A stretch of 64,000 nt of DNA, taken from positions 248,001-312,000 of the forward strand of contig NZ_JAMXLX010000004.1 in assembly GCF_024055605.1 (NCBI RefSeq), given 5' to 3'. The first letter of the stretch is position 1. Every line of letters starts with the position of its first letter. The translations under genes and the position numbers were made by a program. Below the pieces are notes generated by a model that worked only from the letters and a program-made list of their open reading frames with translations, was not told where the DNA came from and made no database searches. This document shows, piece after piece, positions 17,642 through 27,228 of the stretch. The DNA is from Ciceribacter sichuanensis (lineage in GTDB: Bacteria > Pseudomonadota > Alphaproteobacteria > Rhizobiales > Rhizobiaceae).

Positions 17642-18484
17642 ATGTACAGAACCAAGTTCTTCGACCACCTGATCCTGATTGCCGGCGTTGTCCTGATGCT
17701 CGGGCCGCTGGTGGTCGCCTTCACCACCTCCACCCACAGTGCCGCGGAAATTCACTCCAAGGGCCTGATGCTGTCGATCGGCGACCAGTTCGACGAGACC
17801 TATAGCAGGGTGCTGTTCCATGGCGGCGGCTTCACCGGTAAGGTGACTGGCCTGACGATGGCCTGGAATTCGCTGGTCCTCGGCGTCGGCTTTGCCGTCG
17901 GCAAGATCGTGCTGTCGATGATGGCGGCCTATGCCATCGTCTATTTCCGCTTCCGGTTCGCGACGCTCGCCTTCTGGCTGATCTTCACGACGCTCCTGCT
18001 GCCGCTCGAAGTGCGCATCATGCCGTCCTATCAGGTGATGAGCCAGCTCGGGCTTCTGAACACCCATACCGGCCTGATCCTGCCGCTCCTGGCGTCGGCG
18101 ACCGGCACCTTCTTCTTCCGGCAGTTCTTCAAGTCGGTGCCGGACGAGCTGCTGGAGGCCGCGCGCATCGACGGCGCCGGGCCGATCAAGTTTTTCTTCG
18201 ACGTGCTGGTGCCGCTGTCGCGCACCATGATCGCGGCGGTCTTCATCATCATGTTCGTCTACGGCTGGAACCAGTATCTCTGGCCTCTGCTGATGACGAC
18301 GGACGAAAGCTTCTACACCCTGATGCGCGGCATCAAGCAGATCCTTCAGGTCTGGGTCGGCTCGCAGATTCCCGATTACAACGAGGCTTTCGCCATGGCC
18401 GTACTCGCCATGCTGCCGCCTGTCATCGTCGTGGTGATCTTCCAGAGCTGGTTCATCAAGGGCCTGACGGAAACCGACAAGTAG
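17642..18484 (+). CDS. ugpE: Glycerol-3-phosphate ABC transporter permease UgpE
   Basis: 280 aa, six predicted membrane segments of the MalG/UgpE type. The EAA loop reads [25 protein letters not shown]; the C-terminus ends in the typical [10 protein letters not shown] (cf. KGLTxGAVKG in this class). Start at 17642 with GGAGAGG upstream. Partner of UgpA. Confidence 0.92.
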   Translation: MYRTKFFDHLILIAGVVLMLGPLVVAFTTSTHSAAEIHSKGLMLSIGDQFDETYSRVLFHGGGFTGKVTGLTMAWNSLVLGVGFAVGKIVLSMMAAYAIVYFRFRFATLAFWLIFTTLLLPLEVRIMPSYQVMSQLGLLNTHTGLILPLLASATGTFFFRQFFKSVPDELLEAARIDGAGPIKFFFDVLVPLSRTMIAAVFIIMFVYGWNQYLWPLLMTTDESFYTLMRGIKQILQVWVGSQIPDYNEAFAMAVLAMLPPVIVVVIFQSWFIKGLTETDK

Positions 18485-18498
18485 GAAAGGTTGAGCCC

Positions 18499-19614
18499 AT
18501 GGCTTCCATTCAAATCGACCAGGTCTCGAAGATCTACGACGGCGGCGTCAGGGCCGTCAAAAGCATCGACATCGATATCGCCGACGGTGAGTTCATCGTG
18601 CTCGTCGGTCCCTCGGGCTGCGGAAAGTCCACGCTGCTGCGCATGGTCGCCGGGCTGGAGACTATATCGGAGGGGACCGTCAGCATCGACGACCGAATCG
18701 TCAACCGGATCGAGCCCGCCGATCGCGACATCGCCATGGTGTTCCAGAACTATGCGCTCTACCCGCACATGACGGTCTACGACAACCTCGCCTACGGCCT
18801 GAAGAACCGCAAGACTCCGAAGGCGGAGATCGAGACGCGCGTGGCGGAAGCCGCCCGCATGCTGGAAATCGAGCCCTATCTGAAGCGCAAGCCGCGCGCA
18901 CTTTCCGGTGGCCAGCGCCAGCGCGTCGCCATGGGCCGCGCCATCGTGCGAAAGCCCGCGGTCTTCCTGTTCGACGAACCGCTTTCCAACCTCGACGCCA
19001 AGCTGCGTGTCACCATGCGCGGCGAGATCCGCAAGCTGCAGCGCCGCCTCGGCACGACCGCGATCTACGTGACCCATGACCAGCTCGAGGCCATGACGCT
19101 TGCCGACCGGCTGGTGGTGTTGAACGGCGGCGCCATCGAGCAGATCGGCACGCCGCTCGAGGTCTATCATCGTCCCGCCTCCACCTTCGTCGCGAGCTTC
19201 ATCGGTTCTCCCGCGATGAACCTCGTTCAGGCGACCGCGGAAGCCAGCAGGCTATCCATAGGTGAAACGACGGTCGATTTCGGGAACGACCTTCCCGTCA
19301 GCGGCGGCGTGACCGTGGGCGTCCGGGCGGAAGACCTGATGCCGGCAACCGGAGCCGAACCATCGCTGCCGTTCAAGGTCGATTACGTCGAGGAGCTCGG
19401 CGCTCATCGCCTCGTCCACGGTCTCGTTGGAGGCCAGATCGTGACTGCCGTGATCGCTCTCGGCATGGAAATCCCGGCGGATATGCGCCTGACGGTCTCG
19501 CCGCAGCGATTGCACTTCTTCGACCGGGAAAACGGCCGCCGGATCGCAACGCCGACGGCAGGGCTGCCGCTTGCCGGTGAGGTAAATCCGGTGATCGAGG
19601 TATCGCCCGCCTGA
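18499..19614 (+). CDS. ugpC: Glycerol-3-phosphate ABC transporter ATP-binding protein UgpC
   Basis: 371 aa. Walker [10 protein letters not shown] (37-45), Q-loop Gln 83, signature LSGGQ (135-139), Walker B VFLFDEP (Asp 159, Glu 160) and switch His 193 are all intact, followed by the C-terminal TOBE-type regulatory domain of the MalK/UgpC class. Energises uptake by UgpAE. Last gene of the operon, 14 bp after ugpE. Confidence 0.93.
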   Translation: MASIQIDQVSKIYDGGVRAVKSIDIDIADGEFIVLVGPSGCGKSTLLRMVAGLETISEGTVSIDDRIVNRIEPADRDIAMVFQNYALYPHMTVYDNLAYGLKNRKTPKAEIETRVAEAARMLEIEPYLKRKPRALSGGQRQRVAMGRAIVRKPAVFLFDEPLSNLDAKLRVTMRGEIRKLQRRLGTTAIYVTHDQLEAMTLADRLVVLNGGAIEQIGTPLEVYHRPASTFVASFIGSPAMNLVQATAEASRLSIGETTVDFGNDLPVSGGVTVGVRAEDLMPATGAEPSLPFKVDYVEELGAHRLVHGLVGGQIVTAVIALGMEIPADMRLTVSPQRLHFFDRENGRRIATPTAGLPLAGEVNPVIEVSPA

Positions 19615-19666
19615 ACGTCCTGCCTGATCGCCAGCGTCGCTTGGGGCGTTGCAAATCAGCGCCGCA

Positions 19667-19700
19667 TTGCGGGATCGTTACAATTCTAGCGATCCCGCAA
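19667..19700. repeat. Long inverted repeat between ugpC and the cupin gene, operator-like
   Basis: Perfect 11-bp arms TTGCGGGATCG / CGATCCCGCAA with a 12-nt AT-rich spacer. A third, degenerate half-site (CGTTCCCGCAA) follows at about 19727-19737, next to the cupin start. The GC-rich arms and lack of a T-run argue for a protein-binding site rather than a terminator. Confidence 0.6.
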
Positions 19701-19761
19701 ACGGTAATATAACCGCTCTAGGGTAGCGTTCCCGCAATCGCACAATCACATGGGAACGGAA

Positions 19762-20262
19762 ATGCCTTTGAAGCTTCTGATTGCCGGCATGGCCGGCGTG
19801 CTGATGACCATGCCGCGGCAGCCACGCGCCAGCGAAATGCCGCCGGTGGTTTCGGCGCATAGCGGCCATCTCGCGCTGAAGCCCGCACCGATCAATCCGG
19901 AGTGGATCATTCGCGGAACGCCGGTCGCTCGCGTAGGCGACCATTCATCGAGCACGGACGAAGCCAGTTCCACGGCCGTATGGGATTGCACCGCAGGCGA
20001 ATTCCGCTGGTATTTCGGCTGGGACGAAACCGTGGTGATCCAGGAAGGCGAAGTGCATGTGACAGCTGAGGACGGCACGGAGCGCATCCTGCGGGCAGGC
20101 GATATCGCCTATTTTCGCGGCGGCACCTGGGCGACATGGCGCGTCGATGACTATGTCCGCAAGATCGCCTTCCTGCGCAAGCCTTTTCCCGAACCGCTCG
20201 CGACACTCTATCGCATCCGCAACGCCTTGCGTTCTCCGACGGCCAAGAGCGTGCTCGGCTGA
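19762..20262 (+). CDS. Cupin domain protein (Cupin_3 / DUF861)
   Basis: 166 aa from the ATG at 19762, which has GGGAACGG upstream; an ATG 12 bp earlier lacks a ribosome binding site. A single cupin barrel spans about residues 70-150: AVWDCTAGEFRWYFGWDETVVI, then GEVHVTAEDGTERILRAGD and AYFRGGTWATWRV. The metal-binding His-rich motif 1 is replaced by W-x-E-T, as is usual for Cupin_3 proteins, relatives of ureidoglycine aminohydrolase domains. Role unknown. The hydrophobic first 15 residues may be a weak leader. It stands behind an 11-bp-arm inverted repeat. Confidence 0.75.
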   Translation: MPLKLLIAGMAGVLMTMPRQPRASEMPPVVSAHSGHLALKPAPINPEWIIRGTPVARVGDHSSSTDEASSTAVWDCTAGEFRWYFGWDETVVIQEGEVHVTAEDGTERILRAGDIAYFRGGTWATWRVDDYVRKIAFLRKPFPEPLATLYRIRNALRSPTAKSVLG

Positions 20263-20352
20263 TCCGCCGATCAGCAAAATTGAAGCCGGCCGGACGTTGC
20301 CTTTGACGCTGAGGAGGCCTAAATCTCCAGGGCTTTCAACAGGGGCAGGGTT

Positions 20353-21300
20353 ATGGCGAAGATTACCAATGTCGCGGTCCAGATGGACCACGTCTCCACC
20401 ATCAATATCGCGGGCGATTCCACCTTTGCGATGAGCCTGGAGGCGCAGTCTCGCGGCTACCGGCTGTTTCATTACACGCCGAACCAGCTCAGCATGCGTG
20501 ACGGTCGCATCCTTGCGACCGTTCAGCCCATGCAATTGCGCGATGTGAAGGGCGATCATTTCAGCCTCGGGGACGCCGAACAGGTCGATCTCTCGACCAT
20601 GGATGTGGTGTTGCTCCGTCAGGACCCGCCCTTCGACATGGCCTACATCACCTCGACCCATCTGCTCGAGCGCATTCATCCGAAGACGCTGGTCGTGAAC
20701 GATCCGGCCTGGGTGCGCAATTCGCCGGAGAAGATCTTCGTCACCGAATTTGCCGACCTGATGCCGAAGACGCTGATTACCCGCGATGCAGGCGAGATCG
20801 CCCGCTTCCGCGAGGAGATGGGCGATATCATCCTGAAGCCGCTTTACGGCAATGGCGGCGCCGGCGTCTTCCATTCCTCCCGCGACGACCGCAACTTCTC
20901 GTCGCTGATCGAGATGTTCCACCAGATGTTCCGCGAACCCTTCATCGCCCAGGCCTATCTGCCGGCGGTGCGCAAGGGCGACAAACGCATCATCCTGATC
21001 GACGGCGAACCGGTCGGCGCCATCAACCGGGTGCCGGCCGAGCATGACAGCCGCTCGAACATGCATGTCGGCGGTCGCGCCGAGGCAACGGAACTTACTG
21101 CGCGCGAAAGGGAAATCTGCGCCCGCATCGGTCCGGCGCTGAGGGAGCGCGGCTTCCTGCTGGTCGGCATCGACGTCATCGGTGATTACATGACCGAGAT
21201 CAACGTCACCTCTCCGACCGGTATTCGCGAAGTGAAGAAATTCGGCGGCGCCGACATTGCGGCACTCCTCTGGGACGCCATCGAAAAGAAGCGCGCCTGA
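20353..21300 (+). CDS. gshB: Glutathione synthase
   Basis: 315 aa ATP-grasp ligase that joins gamma-glutamylcysteine and glycine. Visible: N-terminal [42 protein letters not shown], the ATP-grasp segment [16 protein letters not shown], and [15 protein letters not shown] carrying the Mg and glycine site. Length matches the proteobacterial GshB. Followed by a strong terminator. Confidence 0.96.
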   Translation: MAKITNVAVQMDHVSTINIAGDSTFAMSLEAQSRGYRLFHYTPNQLSMRDGRILATVQPMQLRDVKGDHFSLGDAEQVDLSTMDVVLLRQDPPFDMAYITSTHLLERIHPKTLVVNDPAWVRNSPEKIFVTEFADLMPKTLITRDAGEIARFREEMGDIILKPLYGNGGAGVFHSSRDDRNFSSLIEMFHQMFREPFIAQAYLPAVRKGDKRIILIDGEPVGAINRVPAEHDSRSNMHVGGRAEATELTAREREICARIGPALRERGFLLVGIDVIGDYMTEINVTSPTGIREVKKFGGADIAALLWDAIEKKRA

Positions 21301-21307
21301 CCGCCCT

Positions 21308-21338
21308 CCGGATCGCAGCTGCCTGCGATCCGGTTTTG
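21308..21338 (+). terminator. Rho-independent terminator of gshB
   Basis: Perfect 11-bp stem CCGGATCGCAG / CTGCGATCCGG, 4-nt loop, then TTTTGTT, 8 bp past the stop. Confidence 0.92.
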
Positions 21339-21503
21339 TTCGCCAATTACAACCTGAAACAACCTGTTTCCGACTTTGACGGGAGTTTGTTCCGTTAATG
21401 TTCTTGTTTTTGCGTTGCGATCGTGCAAGATTGCAATCGGCAGCCCGCGCAAGATGTAGTTGCGTGGGCATTGCAGGCTTCGGGGCGAGCAGGGGAACGG
21501 GCA

Positions 21504-23036
21504 ATGGTGGCGCGTGTCAGTACGGTTGCATTTCAGGGCATAGAGGGCGTTCCGGTTGATGTTCAGGTGATGGTCGCGCCGGGCAAGATCGGCATGCAGA
21601 TCGTCGGCCTGCCCGACAAAGCGGTGGCCGAAAGCCGGGAACGCGTGCAGGCGGCGCTTCATGCCTCGGGACTGGCACTGCCACCCAAGCGCGTAACGGT
21701 CAATCTCGCCCCCGCTGATCTTCCCAAGGAAGGCTCGCATTTCGACCTGCCGATCGCGCTTGGCCTGATGGCCGCACTCGGCGCCATACCCGCCGAAGCG
21801 CTTTCGGGTTTCGTGGTGATTGGTGAACTCAATCTCGACGGCACGATCGCTGCCGTCGCCGGTGCTCTTCCGGCGGCAATCGGCGCGAATGCCATGGGCA
21901 AGGGCCTGATCTGCCCGGGCGAAAGCGGCGCGGAAGCGGCGTGGGCTGGCTCGGACATCGATATCCTTGCGCCCCGCAGCCTGATTGCGCTTGCCAATCA
22001 TTTCCGTGGCACGCAGGTCCTGTCGAGGCCCGAGCCGGCGATCCGCGCTCCTGCTGCCAATCTGCCTGATCTCGCCGACATCAAGGGACAGGAGAGCGCC
22101 AAGCGGGCGCTGGAAGTCGCCGCCGCCGGCGGCCATAACCTGCTTATGGTCGGGCCTCCCGGCTCCGGCAAGTCGATGCTTGCGGCCCGCCTGCCGTCCA
22201 TCCTGCCGCCGCTTTCCGCGGCCGAGCTGCTGGATGTTTCCATGGTGCATTCCGTTGCCGGTCAGCTCTCGGGCGGCAAGCTTTCCGACCGACGGCCGTT
22301 CCGTACACCGCACCATTCCGCCACCATGGCAGCCCTTGTCGGTGGCGGCCTGCGCGCACGGCCGGGCGAAGCCTCGCTTGCCCATCACGGGGTGCTTTTT
22401 CTCGACGAGTTCCCGGAATTTTCGCCGCAGGTGCTGGATGCGCTGCGCCAGCCTTTGGAAACCGGCGAATGCATCATCGCGCGGGCCAATCACCGGGTTG
22501 CCTATCCGGCCGATTTCCAGCTGGTGGCGGCAATGAACCCCTGCCGCTGTGGCATGGCTGGTGAACCCGGGCATACCTGCGCCCGCGGCCCGCGTTGCCT
22601 CACCGATTATCAGGGCAGGATTTCCGGGCCGCTGATGGACCGCATCGATATCCGCATCGATGTGCCGGCGGTCTCGGCGACCGACCTCATCAAGCCGATG
22701 GCGGCAGAGCGCAGCGAGGATGTTGCTCGCCGGGTTTTCGCCGCCCGCGAACGGCAGCGGGAGCGTTTTGCGGCGGCGGGTACTCCGGGAATATCGACCA
22801 ATGCCCGTTGCTCCACGGCGACGATCGAGAAAATCGCGGAACTGGATGCTGGCGGTACGCAGCTCCTGAGGGATGCCGCGGAGAAGTTCCGGTTCTCCGC
22901 CCGGGCCTATCATCGGGTGCTGAAGGTGGCGCGGACGCTTGCCGATCTCGACGGCTCGGCGATGCTCGGGCGCATTCACTTGGCCGAGGCGATTTCCTAC
23001 CGTATCCCGTCGGAGCGGCTGTCTGCCGCTGCGTGA
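21504..23036 (+). CDS. comM: YifB/ComM family AAA+ ATPase (Mg-chelatase-like)
   Basis: 510 aa from the ATG at 21504 with AGGGGAACGGG upstream (an upstream in-frame ATG gives non-protein-like sequence). ComM is a hexameric helicase that drives branch migration during natural transformation in some bacteria. Order: N-terminal Lon-protease-like domain (residues 1-165, VARVSTVAFQGIEGVPVDVQV ... ), then AAA+ with Walker A GPPGSGKS (217-224), Walker B VLFLDEFPEF, the zinc-like CRCGMAGEPGHTC segment, and a C-terminal ComM lid ending RIPSERLSAA. Competence has rarely been shown in rhizobia, so the role here is open. Confidence 0.9.
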   Translation: MVARVSTVAFQGIEGVPVDVQVMVAPGKIGMQIVGLPDKAVAESRERVQAALHASGLALPPKRVTVNLAPADLPKEGSHFDLPIALGLMAALGAIPAEALSGFVVIGELNLDGTIAAVAGALPAAIGANAMGKGLICPGESGAEAAWAGSDIDILAPRSLIALANHFRGTQVLSRPEPAIRAPAANLPDLADIKGQESAKRALEVAAAGGHNLLMVGPPGSGKSMLAARLPSILPPLSAAELLDVSMVHSVAGQLSGGKLSDRRPFRTPHHSATMAALVGGGLRARPGEASLAHHGVLFLDEFPEFSPQVLDALRQPLETGECIIARANHRVAYPADFQLVAAMNPCRCGMAGEPGHTCARGPRCLTDYQGRISGPLMDRIDIRIDVPAVSATDLIKPMAAERSEDVARRVFAARERQRERFAAAGTPGISTNARCSTATIEKIAELDAGGTQLLRDAAEKFRFSARAYHRVLKVARTLADLDGSAMLGRIHLAEAISYRIPSERLSAAA

Positions 23037-23073
23037 GTGAGCGGGTCGGCAAGAGAGCCGAGCGGAAAGCGAA

Positions 23074-23095
23074 AGGGGCGCCGTCAAGCGCCCCC
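23074..23095 (-). terminator. Shared terminator between comM and cysK
   Basis: 7-bp GC stem GGGGCGC / GCGCCCC between convergent genes; on the minus strand it is followed by TTTCGCTTT, suiting cysK. Confidence 0.75.
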
Positions 23096-23121
23096 TGATG
23101 CCGCTCAAGCTGGACGAACTG

Positions 23122-24090
23122 TTATTCGCCGAGACCGGCAAAGAGCGCCGTCGACAGGTAGCGTTCGGCAAAGGAGGGGATGATGACGACGATGGTTTTT
23201 CCGGCGTTTTCCTCGCGGCTGCCGACCTTGATCGCGGCGGAAAGTGCTGCACCGGAAGAAATGCCGACCGGCACACCTTCGAGGCGCGCCACGAGGCGGG
23301 CCGTTTCGAAAGCCTCGTCATTGGTGGAAGGCACGATCTCGTCATAGATCGTGGTGTCGAGGATCTTAGGCGCAAAGCCCGCGCCGATGCCCTGGATCTT
23401 GTGGGGGCCGGGATTGCCGCCGGAGAGGACCGGGCTGTCGGCGGGCTCGACGGCGATGACCTTGATCGAAGGCTTCTTCGCCTTCAGCACCTGGCCGACG
23501 CCAGTGATCGTGCCGCCTGTGCCGATGCCGGCGACGAAGATGTCGACCTGGCCATCGGTGTCGTTCCAGATTTCCTCGGCGGTCGTCTTTCGATGGATTT
23601 CCGGATTGGCAGGATTTTCGAACTGCTGGGGAATGATGGCATCCGGCAGCGTCGCGGCCAGTTCCTCAGCCTTGGCGATTGCGCCCTTCATGCCCTTCGG
23701 ACCCTCGGTCAGGACCAGTTCGGCGCCGAGTAGAGCCAGCATCTTGCGGCGCTCGATCGACATGGTTTCCGGCATGGTCAGGATCAGCTTGTAGCCCTTC
23801 GCCGCGGCGGCAAAGGCGAGTGCGATACCGGTGTTGCCGGAGGTCGGCTCGATGAGGGTGGTCTTTCCGGGCGCGATCTTGCCCTGAGCCTCGAGGCTTT
23901 CGATCATCGCGACGCCGATACGGTCCTTCACCGAGGCGATCGGGTTGAAGAATTCAAGCTTGGCAAGAAGATTGGCCTTTACGCCCTTCTCCTTCGCGAG
24001 CTTGTCCAGACGCACGAGCGGCGTGTCGCCGATGGTCTCGGTAATCGATTTGTAGACGCGGCCGCGGCCCGGCTTCTTGGCTTCCGACAT
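23122..24090 (-). CDS. cysK: Cysteine synthase A (O-acetylserine sulfhydrylase)
   Basis: 322 aa PLP enzyme making cysteine from O-acetylserine and sulfide. The Schiff-base lysine is K55 in [11 protein letters not shown]; substrate loop TSGNTG at 83-88; phosphate-binding [12 protein letters not shown]; and C-terminal [10 protein letters not shown]. Cytoplasmic homodimer. Single gene, converging on comM. Confidence 0.95.
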   Translation of the reverse strand: MSEAKKPGRGRVYKSITETIGDTPLVRLDKLAKEKGVKANLLAKLEFFNPIASVKDRIGVAMIESLEAQGKIAPGKTTLIEPTSGNTGIALAFAAAAKGYKLILTMPETMSIERRKMLALLGAELVLTEGPKGMKGAIAKAEELAATLPDAIIPQQFENPANPEIHRKTTAEEIWNDTDGQVDIFVAGIGTGGTITGVGQVLKAKKPSIKVIAVEPADSPVLSGGNPGPHKIQGIGAGFAPKILDTTIYDEIVPSTNDEAFETARLVARLEGVPVGISSGAALSAAIKVGSREENAGKTIVVIIPSFAERYLSTALFAGLGE

Positions 24091-24238
24091 GATATTGCTC
24101 CTTGGAAAAGCCTCTGATTGGAAATCACAATAGGGTCAAATAGTGCCCCCTACCAGAAGCCTTCATCCGCTTGCGGGCGATAGTCTGGAAAAAACGCTGC
24201 GACCTGGCGTCCCGGTGGCGAAGGTCATTCCAGTCGGA

Positions 24239-24337
24239 GCAATTCCAGCAAAGGTGTGCGGCTTTGCGCCCGGAATTGCCAAGAACAATGAAGATAGAGC
24301 ACTTCAGGCGATTCCGTCATCGCCTGAAATGCTCTAT
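24239..24337. repeat. Rhizobial intergenic palindromic repeat, copy A
   Basis: Two modules. The first runs from GCAATTCC (24239-24246) to GGAATTGC (24272-24279). A linker ending in GATAGAGCA leads to a second palindrome with 19-nt nearly perfect arms (24294-24312 and 24319-24337). It includes the stop codon of the LysE gene. The pattern (GAGCA-ATTCC ... TTTGCG-CCGGAA-TGC) is shared with copy B at 25788-25897 and resembles the RIME-type mosaic repeats known from Rhizobiaceae. Confidence 0.7.
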
Positions 24338-24948
24338 GCGCGGGCAGCGATATAGGCGGCGGTGCCGGCCAGAACGCTGGCCGCCGACCGGTTCAGGGTC
24401 TTGAGGGCCGCAGGCTTCTTCAGCAGCGCCCGCGCCTGCGAGGCAAGCAGGATGTATGGCAGCAGTACCGCCATCAGCACCGCAAATGTCGTGCCGGCAA
24501 GAACGGCGTAATCCTGCCATCCGATCTGCTGGAGGGGAATGAGTGTGGGGACCAGCGCGACATAAAACAGCATGGTCTTCGGATTGCCGAGCGTCAGCAG
24601 GAAACCGGAGAGGAACAACATGCCGGCATGCGTTGCGCGCTGCGCCTCGATCTTCTGCGGCAGGAGCCCGGCGGTCCAGAGCTTCCATGCGATGTAACAG
24701 AGATAGAGCGCGCCCAGATATTTGATGACGAGAAACGGCGTGGTGAAGGTCTGCGCCACCAGTGCGAGGCCGAGAACGACCGCGGTCAGGTAGCAGAGAT
24801 CGCCGAGAATGAGACCGAGCCCCATGAAGAATGTCGGCCGGAAACCGGAGCCGAGCGCGCGCGCAACGATTGCCGTCATGCCGGGGCCGGGAATGGCGGC
24901 GGCAATGAAGAGCGCGCCACCATAGGCGAGCAGGGTGGCAGGGGTCAT
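24334..24948 (-). CDS. LysE/RhtB family exporter
   Basis: 204 aa, six hydrophobic segments, the standard size for LysE translocators that export amino acids or related small molecules. Family marks: AAAIPGPGMTAIVARAL near the N-terminus (xPGP motif), KYLGALYLCYIAWKLW, and GFLLTLGNPKTMLFYVALVP (NPK motif). Its stop codon lies inside repeat copy A. A second LysE gene stands divergently 200 bp away. Substrate unknown. Confidence 0.88.
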   Translation of the reverse strand: MTPATLLAYGGALFIAAAIPGPGMTAIVARALGSGFRPTFFMGLGLILGDLCYLTAVVLGLALVAQTFTTPFLVIKYLGALYLCYIAWKLWTAGLLPQKIEAQRATHAGMLFLSGFLLTLGNPKTMLFYVALVPTLIPLQQIGWQDYAVLAGTTFAVLMAVLLPYILLASQARALLKKPAALKTLNRSAASVLAGTAAYIAARA

Positions 24949-25156
24949 GGTTTCCTCCTCAACTCGTCCGAACTCATTGGCCCCCCTGGGAAGAGGCCGC
25001 GACTTCGGTTGCCGGTATTCGCTCCGGCCTTTGTTGAGGACGTACCCCTATGCGCCCAAACTTGCAATGGTGACAGGATTGCACTTGCGGCTGACATCGC
25101 GCCCTGCATAGGGTCGCTGCGCCCACCTTTGCCCGACGTCTCCAAATGGATTTCCG

Positions 25157-25789
25157 ATGCCCTCCCTGCCTGCTATCCTCGCCTTTGCCCTGATCTGCCT
25201 CGGCATGGTCCTGACGCCGGGGCCGAACATGATCTATCTGGTGTCGCGATCCATCTGCCAGGGACCGGCCGCAGGTCTCGTTTCCCTCGGCGGCGTGGCG
25301 CTCGGCTTCGTCTTTTACATGCTGATGTCGGCGCTCGGCATCACCGTCCTCATCATGGCCGTGCCTTTCGCCTATGATGTTCTGAAATTCGCAGGTGCCG
25401 CCTATCTGCTGTGGATGGCATGGCAGGCGCTGAAGCCGGGCGGGTGTTCGCCCTTTCAGGTGCGCGACCTGCCGAAGGATAGCCCCCGCAAACTCTTCGC
25501 CATGGGCCTTGTGACCAACCTTCTCAATCCGAAGGCCGCCGTTCTCTATCTTTCGCTGCTGCCGCAGTTCGTCGATCCCGCCAAGGGCAGCGTTCTGCTG
25601 CAGTCGCTGGTGCTGGGGAGCACGCAGATCGCCATCAGCGTCACGGTCAATTCCATGATTGCGCTGATGGCGGGATCCATTGCCATCTTCCTTGCGGGCC
25701 GTCCCTTCTGGATGGTCGTGCAACGCTGGCTGATGGGCACGGTGCTTGCAGCGCTCGCCTTGCGGATGGCCACGGAAGCGCAGCGCTAG
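25157..25789 (+). CDS. LysE/RhtB family exporter (second copy)
   Basis: 210 aa, six membrane segments. Family marks: MVLTPGPNMIYLVSRSICQG, KFAGAAYLLWMAWQAL and GLVTNLLNPKAAVLYLSLLPQFV. Clearly homologous to, but diverged from, the exporter at 24334-24948, with which it forms a divergent pair. Repeat copy B begins at its stop codon. Substrate unknown. Confidence 0.88.
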   Translation: MPSLPAILAFALICLGMVLTPGPNMIYLVSRSICQGPAAGLVSLGGVALGFVFYMLMSALGITVLIMAVPFAYDVLKFAGAAYLLWMAWQALKPGGCSPFQVRDLPKDSPRKLFAMGLVTNLLNPKAAVLYLSLLPQFVDPAKGSVLLQSLVLGSTQIAISVTVNSMIALMAGSIAIFLAGRPFWMVVQRWLMGTVLAALALRMATEAQR

Positions 25790-25897
25790 AGCATTTCCAG
25801 CAAGAGCGAGGTCGCTTTTGCGCTCGGAGAATGCGTTAAAACAAAAAGATAGAGCAATTCCTGCAAAAGCGGAAACCGGTTTTGCGTCCGGAAATGC
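25788..25897. repeat. Rhizobial intergenic palindromic repeat, copy B
   Basis: Two tandem modules of the same type, 25788-25833 and 25852-25897, each running from GAGCA-(A/T)TTCC to GGA(A/G)AATGC-like ends with an internal GC-rich palindrome and TTTTGCG. The linker AACAAAAAGATA corresponds to AACAATGAAGATA in copy A. It lies between the LysE stop and the NIPSNAP stop and may end both transcripts. Confidence 0.75.
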
Positions 25898-25906
25898 CCT
25901 GAAGGC

Positions 25907-26209
25907 TTAGAAGAGCGGGCGCATGAAGCTGCGGTCGTAGCTCAGGATGCAGCGTGTCTCCTCGGCATAGGCGAAGGCAGCCTTGCACTCTTCGTCTTCG
26001 GCCATGCGTGTCCTGTAGACTTCATATTCGGCAAGCGAAGGGAAGGTGAACAGTGCAAGCGCGATGTTGTTCGCTCCCTCGGACGGCAGGAAATAGCCGT
26101 GATGCGTGCCGCCAAGCCGGTTGACGAGAGGGATCCAGAGCTTCGCATAGTGCTCGAATTCGGCAAGCTTGTAGGGATCGATGACGTAGCGAAGGCTGCA
26201 GGTGATCAT
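25907..26209 (-). CDS. NIPSNAP family protein
   Basis: 100 aa, one dimeric alpha/beta-barrel (NIPSNAP) domain: CSLRYVIDPYKLAEFEHYAKLW, then GGTHHGYFLPSEGANNIALALFTFPSL and YEVYRTRMAEDEEC. Bacterial members have no settled function. Its ATG overlaps the stop of the upstream transporter by 4 bp, so the two are translated together. Confidence 0.85.
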   Translation of the reverse strand: MITCSLRYVIDPYKLAEFEHYAKLWIPLVNRLGGTHHGYFLPSEGANNIALALFTFPSLAEYEVYRTRMAEDEECKAAFAYAEETRCILSYDRSFMRPLF

Positions 26210-27120
26210 GCACGGTTTTCCTTTCTGCGGGGTGTGTTGAGAAACGGCGGCGCCCAGTTGAGCGTGGCGGCGATGGCGGCAAGCAGGATGCCGGCAGCAC
26301 CCGCCGCCTGCGTTGCGGTTAGCACGTGGCCGAAGGCGAAGATATCCACGAGCACGGCGACGACCGGATAGAGAAATGACAGCGTGCCGGTCAGCGCGAC
26401 CGGAAGCCGCTGGATGGCGCTGTAGAGCAGGGCATACATCAGACCGGTATGCACAAAGCCGAGCGTGGCGAGTATCGACCATGTGGCCGGCGTGGAAGGC
26501 AGCGATGTCCAGTCCGCAAGCGGAGCCAGCATGACGGCCCCGGTCGCCACCTGAACCAGTGCGATCAGCTGTGGCGGCGTGCCCTTGAGCTGGCGGGCGG
26601 CGAGCGCGGCAAGCGCATAGCAGAAGGCGGCGGTCAGCGAGAGCAGGATGCCGAGAATATATCCGAACGACCCCGCGGCCGTTCCGATCTGAACACCACC
26701 CATCGTCATCGCCACCGTTCCGGCAAAGGCGACGACCAGCCAGAAGACCTTGCTGCGCGAGATCTTCTCCCCGAGAAACACGACGCCCAGGCCGACCAGC
26801 AGGAAGGGCTGGACGTTGTAGACGATCGTGGCGACGGAAATGGAGGCAAGAGGGTAGGCGGAAAAGAGCGCCAGCCAGTTCAGGACCAGCGCCACGCCAC
26901 CCGCAATCGCCAGCATCAGCCGTCGTCTGTCGAATGCATCGAGGCGCAGATGGCCACCAAGCCGGCAGATCAGGAGCAGCGCCGGAAAACCGAACAGGCA
27001 GCGCCAGAAGACGACGTTGACGGGCGGTTCGCCCGACATCACCACGAACCATCCGATGGTTCCCGACATCGCCATGGCGGCGGTCATTTCCCAGATTCCC
27101 CGTCGTGACGCGTCAGCCAT
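26206..27120 (-). CDS. DMT superfamily transporter (EamA family)
   Basis: 304 aa, ten hydrophobic segments in two EamA repeats, the usual layout of drug/metabolite exporters. Second repeat visible in GILLSLTAAFCYALAALAARQLKG and ALTGTLSFLYPVVAVLVDIFAFG. Lies divergent to an Lrp-type regulator 108 bp away and overlaps the NIPSNAP gene by 4 bp. The arrangement suggests a regulated exporter of an amino acid or aromatic compound. Confidence 0.87.
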   Translation of the reverse strand: MADASRRGIWEMTAAMAMSGTIGWFVVMSGEPPVNVVFWRCLFGFPALLLICRLGGHLRLDAFDRRRLMLAIAGGVALVLNWLALFSAYPLASISVATIVYNVQPFLLVGLGVVFLGEKISRSKVFWLVVAFAGTVAMTMGGVQIGTAAGSFGYILGILLSLTAAFCYALAALAARQLKGTPPQLIALVQVATGAVMLAPLADWTSLPSTPATWSILATLGFVHTGLMYALLYSAIQRLPVALTGTLSFLYPVVAVLVDIFAFGHVLTATQAAGAAGILLAAIAATLNWAPPFLNTPRRKENRA

Positions 27121-27228
27121 CGTTCTCTCCTTTGCGATGGGCGTATTCTATTGCGGTCTTGCACGATATTGCTGTGCTTTGATTAGGCTGATAATCTCCT
27201 CCGACTAATTTTCGTAGGGGAACGGAGC

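Noticed and set aside
15258-19750. ugpBAEC as a horizontally acquired insert between yraN and gshB
   Set aside because: Base composition and codon use match the neighbours, there are no mobile-element marks, and ugp near this core block is plausible for Agrobacterium-type chromosomes.
21186-23375. 729-codon open frame opposite comM and gshB
   Set aside because: Antisense shadow of two well-identified genes; no ribosome binding site or family pattern.
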